DNA from: Planctomycetaceae bacterium | GTDB taxonomy: Bacteria; Planctomycetota; Planctomycetia; Pirellulales; Thermoguttaceae | Direction of reading: 5' to 3' | Assembly (NCBI GenBank): GCA_031256755.1 | Contig: JAIRPZ010000037.1 | Coordinates: 1 to 18,502 of the forward strand | DNA length: 18,502 bases | Shown: one piece after another, positions 9,001 to 15,566 of the stretch | Position numbering within the stretch: the first letter of the stretch is position 1 | Layout of the letters: each line of letters opens with the position of its first letter | Notes under the pieces: model-generated | What the model was told of the DNA's origin: nothing | Databases searched by the model: none | Seen by the model: the letters and a program-made list of their open reading frames with translations, nothing else | Made by a program: the position numbers and the translations under genes

Positions 9001-12000
9001 CGATTGCCGCGCCGCCTTGGGGAAAATATGCGGAAATTAAAGCGTCTTATCAATACAGTCCTGCGGAAGAACTCTACCGTAACGGACAGGTCTTTTTAAC
9101 GCTGCAAAAACTATTGCCGGAAGAACAGAACGTCCCCGCATGGTGCTGGTCTCTGCATTTGGATTCGCTGTATGAACCCGAAGGGATTGTCCGCAATAAA
9201 GCCTTATTTCTCATTGAAAATCAGGGCAAAGACGTGCTGAAAATGAATCTGCCGCAAGGAGTCGACCGCATATCGGCGGTCTACTGCAACGGACAGCAAA
9301 CCGCTTGGAAACACAATCAGGAAACCGGTACGGTGACCGCCGTGCTGCCGGAAAAAGAAAAATTCGTTTCCGTTGCCGTAGAATATTCCTATCAGGACGA
9401 TCCGCTGACAAAAAAACGGAAACTGTACCCGATGTATCCGGGTGCGGATATACCGATTCTGACCGGAAAATGGGTTTCACGGTTCCCGCCGGAATACGAT
9501 GTCCTGCTGCGGCATAACGTTACAGAAAAAGAACAGAGCCGGTTTCCTTATCTCAAGACATTAAATTACCTGACAAATGGTTCCGTATGGGAAACGGGCA
9601 TCGCATTGGTGCGTGACTATTTTTCGTTCCGGCAGCCGGCGGCGGGAGACGAAAAGAAAACCGATGCTCTTTTCAAAACAACGGCCGGTATTGCTGCGAA
9701 GAATACTTCGGCAGCCCCATGGACGGTCTCGTCACAACTTGGAGAACAGAACGATTTCCTTGACAATTGGCATGCGTATGAATTACCGATGAATGTTCAT
9801 CAGAATCTCTATATTGTTCACCGGCAGAAATTTGCCGCTCTGCAATGGATATGTTTTTTAGGGGCCGTGCTGATCACAAGCCGAAAACCGTTTTCATCGC
9901 CGGCAGTTTTAATCGGGCTGCTGATCGCCTTGGAAATCGCTGCCCGTTCCGCTGCGTCATGTTATACCGGCTTATTGAGCGGTGCCTTTTTCGGCGTATG
10001 CGTTTCTATCGGTTTTGCACTCATCCGGCAGAAAAAAGAATCTGCAAAACGGTCTGTACCTGCAAGTTATGCCTTTCTGCTGCTGACCGTACCGGCGGCG
10101 ATTTTTTGTACAATAAATCAGTCATCTGCGCAAACAGCACCGCCTGCTCAAACGACAGAGCAAAAAGAACCGTACCGGGTATTTTTTCCGACCGATGCAA
10201 AAGGCGGCATCACCGGGGAAACCGTTTATGTACCGAAGGAATTTTTCGATATTTTAGCCCGGAATACCGAACCCGGCAGTCCGTCGCCGCTTCCCCGCTG
10301 GAGCATGACAAAAGCCGTTTATCAGGGATCGTTAATCCGCAACGCTGCGGACAGCCGGCTGATTCTTGCGGACGACTTCAAAGCCGTCTATGATGTTGTT
10401 ATCAATGCGGCCAATGTCAAAGTGACTCTGCCGGATATTCCCGCCGTACCGGGGAAAATTTACTGGGATACAAAACCCGTTCAGAATGTTTGGAATGATC
10501 CGAATTCCCGTTCTGTTTCTTTTACTCTTGAAAAAGAAGTACCGGGGAAGCACATATTGGAGGTCTATCTGAATCCGAAAACCGTACTGCATGATAAAGA
10601 TATTCATGCGGTTCATTTTCCGATACCGAAAGTGCCTGATTCGGTTCTCCGATTAACAGTTCCGCCGAATACGCCTCCGGTGACGGTTACCGAAACCATC
10701 GGTGCCGTAACTGTCAATACACCGTCTTCGCCGATCGTTGCCGCCGATCTCGGTCCCGCAGATAGCATTGCTTTCCAGTGGGCAGACAATATCAATCGGA
10801 ACGGAACGCTGACCAGTGAAGCCGAACAGTATTTTTGGATCAAAGCGAAACCGTCGCAAATTGAAATGCAGGTGCTGTTCCGCTGCCGGATCAGCGGCGG
10901 AAAAGTGCAGGACATGACGATTCAAACCGACCCCCGATGGCATCGGTCGGGACAATTTTCGTGCGATGAGTTTCCGGCAATGCTGAAGACAGAGACACTC
11001 ACGGATCATGCGGCAGACATCACGAAAATTGAATTTTCCGCGCCGGTTTCCGGGACCATTACGCTCCGTGCCGATTTTATTCTACGGGGTTTTAGCGGCA
11101 CATACCGCCTTCGTGTGCCGGATTTCCGCGTTCTGCATACGCAAATCACCCGATCTATGCTGGCAGTATCCGCCGATAAAAATACTGATATTAACTATCC
11201 GATTGCCGGACGCGGAACCGGTTTTTCCTCCTATTGGTATGGAACACCGGCAGCATTTTCCGTTTTGCTGGAGGACTCGTTATTCGGATTGACCGCTCCC
11301 TTCTTTGACGGATACCGCCGGGAAATCAGGGAAACATTGTCGGCAGAATATGATCTTTCCAAAATCGAAAATGATTGGATACTGAATATCCGCGGTAAAA
11401 AACCGGAAACATCCGTCAAGTTAACACAGTCCGTTTTGCTCAATGCCGGCGAATCGAAGTGGGAAGCCGCCGGAGATTTTTTGTCATCAGCAAACGTGTT
11501 CCGGCATTATTTTACGATTGAAGAAGGAATGCGGATCGAAAAATGCGAAGTGAGGGACAACACCGGAACGGTTGTCGAATCCCGCTTGTTTGCCGCAGGA
11601 AAAGATAACCGGTATCTCATTTTACTCAAACGTCCGGTCAGTGAAAAATACTCGGTTTTGCTGCATGGCTTTTTTAAGGCGGAAACAAATGTCGAACCGA
11701 AAACCGTTCCGCTGATAACATTCAGCGAAGTTCAAACCGCAACACTGATATTAAATTTGTTCCGCATGCCGTCTGTCATGGCTGAAGTTCATTCCGGCAC
11801 AGGCAACTGGGGCTATTCAGAGACCGTGCCGGCGGTGCCGGATTCTTTTTCCGGTGCAACTGTCGTCGGAACATGGATAAGAGATAATTTTGCTCTGCCG
11901 GTCAATGATGTACCGCCGCATTTCACTCTTTCGGCGAATAATCCGCAGGTGAAAATCAAAACCCGTTTAACGTTCCGCCATAAAGAACATGAAGACGTAT

Positions 12001-13637
12001 GGATGTTAACGATTCACAGCACGGTCGATATTAAAGAAGGCGAAATCGCAACGCTTTCTTTCCGCTGGGACGACCGCTGCGGGACTGCGGTGAACATCGA
12101 ACCGGACATTCCTTGGTCTGTCGGCAGCACCGGCGGTATGAAGACATTCGTGCTGCATCCGGCGGAACCAATACGGAAGAAACTGGATTTCACCCTCTCT
12201 GTTCCGGTAAATATGCATGGAATGGCGGCGGTGATTCCTGCGATCTTTCCTGTCAAAAATAAAGAATATTTGTCATCGGAAATGATCATCGACTTGCCGA
12301 AAAAGATAAACGGAGAAAAGATCACGTGGAATACGCAGAATCTTGAACCGCTGAAGAGTCCGCCGCAGGAAGATCGGCAGATATTCCGGGCAAAAGATGA
12401 AGATTTTTCTGCCGCCGCTCATCAAACGGCAACGCCGCTGACCGCATTATTGTACGACATCGGTTTTTTGATTAAGCCGGACGGTTCTGTTTTCGGGATT
12501 GCAACGGTCGATTTGAAGAACCGCGGACAAGAACCGTTCATACTGCAAATGCCCGGCGGATATGAATTGATCCAAATTTCGGCAGACGGTTCGATGGTGC
12601 AGCGGACCCGTCTTGACCGCAACCGATGGACGGTTTACATCGGAAGCAGTGATTATCCGCAGCGGCTCTGTATTTTATTCCGTACCGTTTTGCCGGCACC
12701 GGTTTGGCAGCAACAGGAAAAAAGGACTTCGGCACTGCAATTTCCTGTACTTGAAGGAATTGCGGTACAGGAAACACTATGGTCACTTTCACTGGAAGAC
12801 GATGTGCCGGCATTCAATATCGACATTGCCGGTACATTCCTGAACCATCAAACCCCTTTGAGCGGTGACGAAGCGGTGCAAACGCTGATCGGATTAAATC
12901 TGATCCGGGAATATCATTTAATCCGCCTTTTGAATTCGGTATCCTCATCGAAACCGGCGGATTTACAGCGGTGGTTTTCCCATTGGTTATCGGAATGGAA
13001 TACCGCTGCCGATAGAATTGATGACCAAATGCAGCGTCTTCCATTAACACTGCAAAATATCCGACCGAAGTTTGTACAGAATCAAGCGGATTCGGCGGCA
13101 AAAAAAGGGCAAAAACAGGGATACCTCGGCGCATTTTCGGAAACCATCAGCCGCCAGACACAAAAAGAATTGCTGGAAAATAAACAACAGTGTGTCTTAG
13201 GAAAAAAAATATCTTTTGCGGGAGAAGACGAAAAAACTATGCCTATGCCGACTTCGCAGGTCTATTGGCAGGGACGGATTTCGGCGGATATGCGGTATTT
13301 TTTCGGATACAGCGAAGGTGCTGTCCGGGAAATAACGTTGACTTCGCTGCCGGAAGAAATGTCATGGACACATTTTTTTTCGGGAGCGGTTCATCTCGCA
13401 GCCGGTTTGATATTGGTGATGCCGATCATCGTACTTTTGCTGATCCGCTGGGTCAATTTACGGGAATTATGGCTGCAATTTCCGCATTTTTGGACGATGT
13501 CCTTCGGCATTCTGCTGTGGGTTTTTATACCGGGAAGCATCATCGGACTTGCCGTTATTGGTTTCACCGTTCTTGCGTTTTTCCGTCCGTCATGGAGACG
13601 CAGACCGCTGCCGGGAACGGAAAAAAACAAAGATTAG
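3072..13637 (+). CDS. Giant (3,521-residue) membrane-anchored protein made of three paralogous modules, function unknown
   Basis: Function not recognised. The N-terminus is a signal peptide (h-region 3-18, V-A-A/Q after 23, no Lys/Arg in the n-region). Three units follow. Each starts with a hydrophobic segment carrying a small-residue cleavage-like site: 23/24; 1187-1207 ending A-V-S-A; 2332-2353 ending S-S-A. Next comes a (Y/I)-x-P...F helix motif (65-71, 1243-1250, 2386-2392), then about 800-1,000 beta-rich residues with a late L/M-P turn (P889, P2061, P3161), then membrane helices (1052-1118; 2255-2318; 3438-3504). The segment at 2321-2353 is a complete signal peptide in form, with K-K-E-S-A-K-R before the hydrophobic core. 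The predicted topology is three large extracytoplasmic regions joined by short cytoplasmic links (about 1120-1186; 2319-2331) and a basic cytoplasmic tail. No enzyme motif was found. A TGA at 3039-3041 makes ATG 3072 the first possible ATG. No stops or frameshifts interrupt the frame. Confidence 0.9.
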   Translation: MLCFAVSILFGVSICLFSADVAAQNTPSPPPAETAAADTPEKTIIQQAPLDAVVVFDTEGNRSLYFPPGSFSMTDLDDFRRFLLKDQDKPAPFIIHYVEAAGKIAGDRAEISVRFHITTSVLHAVSVPLNFKEGILPMENQSPLQYSGEGRADLTIDPKSGQYVAVITPKQSGKEGEKPAADQKHLLSLSLWLPVSASANGTGQNSEGKCSVSFPVSVLSRFQIDVPAVNIEAEVSQGYVDRTVEETGKQTTRFTIIGLRSSTEIIWRKKKTEIADVRPALLIENASIDVRLENRSTICDATLPISSISGTFDQVLIQIPPGAKLDKETTDRYADVAGYKISETAKASVVAVHFSRKTAGPVSVRLKTVQPFDSDEPDFRRELSGFDVIGVERYTGFLAVSIPPGKNLNCERLQAVRRTETVPAAGENAAASRSNVRFEILSQPFQLRVHAVSPQARISVKPEYQIQISNSIVLNARFTYTVSGPKADHLVIQMPDTMWDCKAGPDGLVDTLAVNMDASGQLTVVLRNPADGTFTVELSATRPLLTDAQQKNEEKHRIMFALPQPQVTWTEPASVTIRPVNSSVELIPLDDSYTDLSSGAAEQQRTTGLTRQPRRLIPPGTAAAVPLQETLFYRMESGKAVFVADMIHHTQKINVSMQTDVRLFDSAEQIAQTISYNVQYAPVDKLYFLLPKSLDTAAVQVYLGNVPLEWRDTAADPASKVSENCKRKMIQLPDLMSRFQLAFHYTLPPLSVSEEKPALFSLRFIKPENIPAADHRIHFFCPAGYKIELHEESKPVWEPFRESRRPVLPPSPVVSSSAADAALSPPAAAYRSVQSPPNIAMSVSVSKDITAASVVDRAWLQTWLTGTIRQDRIYYRITPSGNSVTINLPQNAVNLHLISVRVDRKAVNNASLLPGGKLTIPVSPEQIHNPIEISVDYRYPFEIHSSDIAMALPAFPADVLVQCEFWQIILPQNKHIIRPPAGWTPEFDWTWNGLFWGRTPSIKKDRIGLEEDLPDAESQMKKASQYLYSSLHPPSPASVSSVSIRIADRAEIVFYSSSAAMLIGLILIYIPQSRYAGSLFGLGIALIAVLVWQPASMLLILQASVFGVCAALTAGYLYRIFHRQGQWIPPYPQTWNEEEPASAPAPQPVLEVIMDAEPDALPEKGAAGQSDILHNSRSGGSAAVQTGGIIGSAVFLCVFLSAAAVSAVDNENSAEESHVIQYRRWLIPEDKIRKAPFPPGRNIPIKRETFERYLEQFPQKAGAKNSGLPPVKKTVLNAKFSGNRLIDGRGTFLLQNHYSENSIPAFALPARLTLGSLTLPILNPVWGDDSEAEVACDASGTVQVIIPDQNKTFDKLRFQWSLQSRRKESGEDRNGIIFDITVPPCSGTELQIDLPAGMTLISSAGLVLPPEKNSNSPHIWTVLLGTCKSAAITVIPDQPPAAADGKPAVHQTVVYTMTQQGLETVARIAFDKSDVRLKKLTLDIEPPLRPVEVKYGGQNVLWTSYPGNNSVTKIEISIPPAVKNEPQEIAVRSLAPLQENQRWLLPRIRTDPQEVFWSDTRCAVSVAVPLLARHIACGQGIQVTPRSAFDWSERQLFTFQYFNENAQIETEIIHSPPRITVNSASQIQWGNSDIRADLFLDCSVSEGEIFTLNFPVTENWIIDSVTNYSVSDTGVSGTDTADEDGLISSWEVLSPDNRRHPQKTISIHLRRALRSKKPAVLKLSCRLVNPPQSRFSLPQLSPVQFPNRYGEQHVIAVQIQLTDYSLRSGDGVRRINRPQTVTIGSRPMSLAGHIYPLTADTADMQFDLERMKPNYAAEISGRMSIDADMLFASYRFRCEPVDSAVERVFVHFTAPLASSGKEDDGRWNWTFAEQPDSGQFIRTRKIRPEEWKEIIPLFAAPHRPEELQKGEIWEIRFDELQTLPFELSAVCSASIGNIVAVPLASLPAASAQTGELTVESGLSLNYRINNKNLNPVPIAAPPWGKYAEIKASYQYSPAEELYRNGQVFLTLQKLLPEEQNVPAWCWSLHLDSLYEPEGIVRNKALFLIENQGKDVLKMNLPQGVDRISAVYCNGQQTAWKHNQETGTVTAVLPEKEKFVSVAVEYSYQDDPLTKKRKLYPMYPGADIPILTGKWVSRFPPEYDVLLRHNVTEKEQSRFPYLKTLNYLTNGSVWETGIALVRDYFSFRQPAAGDEKKTDALFKTTAGIAAKNTSAAPWTVSSQLGEQNDFLDNWHAYELPMNVHQNLYIVHRQKFAALQWICFLGAVLITSRKPFSSPAVLIGLLIALEIAARSAASCYTGLLSGAFFGVCVSIGFALIRQKKESAKRSVPASYAFLLLTVPAAIFCTINQSSAQTAPPAQTTEQKEPYRVFFPTDAKGGITGETVYVPKEFFDILARNTEPGSPSPLPRWSMTKAVYQGSLIRNAADSRLILADDFKAVYDVVINAANVKVTLPDIPAVPGKIYWDTKPVQNVWNDPNSRSVSFTLEKEVPGKHILEVYLNPKTVLHDKDIHAVHFPIPKVPDSVLRLTVPPNTPPVTVTETIGAVTVNTPSSPIVAADLGPADSIAFQWADNINRNGTLTSEAEQYFWIKAKPSQIEMQVLFRCRISGGKVQDMTIQTDPRWHRSGQFSCDEFPAMLKTETLTDHAADITKIEFSAPVSGTITLRADFILRGFSGTYRLRVPDFRVLHTQITRSMLAVSADKNTDINYPIAGRGTGFSSYWYGTPAAFSVLLEDSLFGLTAPFFDGYRREIRETLSAEYDLSKIENDWILNIRGKKPETSVKLTQSVLLNAGESKWEAAGDFLSSANVFRHYFTIEEGMRIEKCEVRDNTGTVVESRLFAAGKDNRYLILLKRPVSEKYSVLLHGFFKAETNVEPKTVPLITFSEVQTATLILNLFRMPSVMAEVHSGTGNWGYSETVPAVPDSFSGATVVGTWIRDNFALPVNDVPPHFTLSANNPQVKIKTRLTFRHKEHEDVWMLTIHSTVDIKEGEIATLSFRWDDRCGTAVNIEPDIPWSVGSTGGMKTFVLHPAEPIRKKLDFTLSVPVNMHGMAAVIPAIFPVKNKEYLSSEMIIDLPKKINGEKITWNTQNLEPLKSPPQEDRQIFRAKDEDFSAAAHQTATPLTALLYDIGFLIKPDGSVFGIATVDLKNRGQEPFILQMPGGYELIQISADGSMVQRTRLDRNRWTVYIGSSDYPQRLCILFRTVLPAPVWQQQEKRTSALQFPVLEGIAVQETLWSLSLEDDVPAFNIDIAGTFLNHQTPLSGDEAVQTLIGLNLIREYHLIRLLNSVSSSKPADLQRWFSHWLSEWNTAADRIDDQMQRLPLTLQNIRPKFVQNQADSAAKKGQKQGYLGAFSETISRQTQKELLENKQQCVLGKKISFAGEDEKTMPMPTSQVYWQGRISADMRYFFGYSEGAVREITLTSLPEEMSWTHFFSGAVHLAAGLILVMPIIVLLLIRWVNLRELWLQFPHFWTMSFGILLWVFIPGSIIGLAVIGFTVLAFFRPSWRRRPLPGTEKNKD

Positions 13638-13688
13638 ACACGCGCTGCGGATGCCCCGAAACAGCGATTTGCTGTTAAAAAACAGGGG

Positions 13689-13718
13689 GTTACACTCATG
13701 ATTGTTATTGTGTACAAT
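13689..13718 (+). promoter_or_regulatory. Possible promoter of the antiporter gene, implying a leaderless message
   Basis: TACAAT at 13713-13718 with GTTACA at 13689-13694 (18-base spacing) resembles a sigma70 promoter. Transcription would begin at about 13725, on top of the ATG at 13726, so the message would be leaderless. The match is modest. The alternative is read-through from the giant ORF, whose stop is under 100 bases upstream. Confidence 0.3.
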
Positions 13719-13725
13719 AAGCGGC

Positions 13726-15543
13726 ATGGACGATACCGGTATTATTCAACGCCTTCTGCTCGATCTGCTGATCATTCTTTCTGCCGGATTCTGTGCCGGT
13801 GTTGTTTGCAAACAGTTGCGTATTCCGATGGTCGTCGGTTATCTTCTCATCGGTGCCGTCATCGGCAACGGGGTTCTCGGCATCTTTCACACCGCTGCCC
13901 CGCACGATACTAACGAAACTATTTCCGGCGCAACTGCTGCCGGCACAACGGCTGCCGGCGAAGCCGTTCCGCAGAAAAACGGCCATTCCGAACATCCGGC
14001 GGAAACCGAACCAAAAACCGAAGTGATTGTCGCCGACGCTGAAGAAGTGGAAAAACATATCATTGATCAATTCGCTCACCTCGGAGCCAATTTACTGCTT
14101 TTTGCTATCGGCATCCATTTTTCGCCGTCTGAACTCGTCAAAATCTGGCGGCACTTTCTTGCCGGCGGGCTGATCCAAATGCTCGGCGTAATCCTTCCTT
14201 TCGGTCTGCTTTTTTACTTTGCCGGCGGCGACTGGAAAGTCGGCATCGTTCTCGGTTCGGCCGTTTCATTAAGTTCGACCGTTCTGGTTTTCAAGTCCCT
14301 TGAAGATATGGGTTTGGCTACGTCCCTTTCCGGTTTGCGTGCCGTGGCGATTCTCCTTTTTCAGGACGTTGCCATTGTGCCGCTGCTTGTGCTGATCAGC
14401 ATCCTTTCGGCATTGGCACACGGCGGCGGCAATCCTGACAGTGCTGCGCCGGCGGCAATCCTGCTCGCTCTTGCCCTGAAAGCGTCTGTTTTTGTAACGT
14501 TTATCGTTGTTTTGCGGATGGGGTTTGTGAAATTCGGCGTTCCGCCTTTGCTGGCTCTCCGCAATCTTGAGTTGATCGTTCTTTTCACGATGATCCTGCT
14601 GATCGGTGTGTGTGCCTTTGCCGGTTATCTCGGTTTGCCCGGCGCACTCGGCGCATTGGCTGCCGGCGTGGTCTTGAGCGATACGCGTCTGACCCACCAA
14701 ATCTCTGCCATTACTGTTGCCATGCGGGAAACATTTTCCGCAATTTTTTTCGTATCGCTCGGTGCGCTTTTCGATCCGCATATTTTGTTTCACATGCCGG
14801 CGGCCACACTCGGAACGCTTCTCGGCTGCCTGATTCTGAAAACGGCGGCTGCCGGCGGTGCTTTCTGGCTGCTCGGACTGCGGTTCATACCGGCAATGGC
14901 GATGGGACTCGGACTTTCGCAACTGGGAGAACTTTCGTTCATTCTCATTGCACAGGGATATGCGGCAAAAATGTTCGATTATCATACGTATCAGATTATT
15001 CTTTTTACCGCTTTGACTTCGATTCTGCTCACGCCGCTTTTCCTTCGGATTGCGCTGAATATCTCGCGTGAACAGCATCAGGCGGCGCACGGCAGCGATG
15101 AGGAAACAGACGCAATGTTTCCCGAAGACATCAGCAAACGGGCTATCGTTGTCGGATTGGGACCGATCGGGGGACGCGTGGTCACTTTTTTGGAAACCAC
15201 CGGCTTTGAAGTGACGCTGATTGATATGAATCCGGTCAATCTGCATCCTTACGCACAGCATGGTTTTCAAACGATAGCAGGCAATGCCAACGATGCGGGT
15301 ATTCTCCAGTTAGCGGAAATCCGTTATGTAACGCTGGTGGTGATTTCCGTGCCGGACGATACTTTTACGGAAGACATTGTTGAAGCCGTCAGGCGGCAGA
15401 ATGATCATTGTATTGTGATGGCGCGGTGCCGGTACACCGCTAATATCAGCAAATTAGAAAAACTTGGAGCCAACCTTGTTCTCTGCGGTGAAACAGAACT
15501 TGCCAATACCGCCATCCGCACGCTGCGGAAATTACTGCGGTAG
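13726..15543 (+). CDS. CPA2-family K+/H+ antiporter (KefB/KefC-like) with C-terminal RCK-N (TrkA-N) domain
   Basis: Predicted cation/proton antiporter of the inner membrane, 605 residues from ATG 13726. Residues 1-450 form the multi-helix Na+/H+ exchanger domain. It carries L-R-I-P-M-V-V-G-Y-L-L-I-G (31-43), G-S-A-V-S-L-S-S-T-V-L-V and the CPA2 Q213-D214 pair in L-F-Q-D-V-A-I-V-P. Residues 472-600 are a Rossmann RCK-N domain with G477-x-G479-x-x-G482 and the dinucleotide-binding acid in L-I-D-M-N; no TrkA-C domain follows. An Ala/Gly/Thr then Glu/Lys-rich insertion (about 55-110) separates the first helix pair from H-L-G-A-N-L-L-L-F, where relatives have only a short loop. An in-frame TTG at 13702 would add eight residues and has GGGGG 12 bases upstream; I prefer ATG 13726 because family members begin near this point. 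The stop lies 23 bases from that of the convergent kinase gene. Confidence 0.85.
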   Translation: MDDTGIIQRLLLDLLIILSAGFCAGVVCKQLRIPMVVGYLLIGAVIGNGVLGIFHTAAPHDTNETISGATAAGTTAAGEAVPQKNGHSEHPAETEPKTEVIVADAEEVEKHIIDQFAHLGANLLLFAIGIHFSPSELVKIWRHFLAGGLIQMLGVILPFGLLFYFAGGDWKVGIVLGSAVSLSSTVLVFKSLEDMGLATSLSGLRAVAILLFQDVAIVPLLVLISILSALAHGGGNPDSAAPAAILLALALKASVFVTFIVVLRMGFVKFGVPPLLALRNLELIVLFTMILLIGVCAFAGYLGLPGALGALAAGVVLSDTRLTHQISAITVAMRETFSAIFFVSLGALFDPHILFHMPAATLGTLLGCLILKTAAAGGAFWLLGLRFIPAMAMGLGLSQLGELSFILIAQGYAAKMFDYHTYQIILFTALTSILLTPLFLRIALNISREQHQAAHGSDEETDAMFPEDISKRAIVVGLGPIGGRVVTFLETTGFEVTLIDMNPVNLHPYAQHGFQTIAGNANDAGILQLAEIRYVTLVVISVPDDTFTEDIVEAVRRQNDHCIVMARCRYTANISKLEKLGANLVLCGETELANTAIRTLRKLLR

Positions 15544-15566
15544 CCGCCGGTGCTGCGGAAAAAGCG

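Noticed and set aside
13655..13690. Hairpin AACAGC...GCTGTT after the giant ORF as a terminator
   Set aside because: On the plus strand it is followed by A residues rather than T, so it does not fit an intrinsic terminator for the giant gene.
13698..13913. Short frame starting ATG 13698 with a GGGGG-type ribosome-binding site
   Set aside because: It overlaps the antiporter in another frame and gives a short Arg/Ser/His-rich product; it is most likely chance.
14269..15270. Long minus-strand open frame (333 codons) inside the antiporter gene
   Set aside because: It is a shadow of a well-supported CPA2 antiporter; its translation is rich in Arg, Gln and Asn, as expected of antisense reading.
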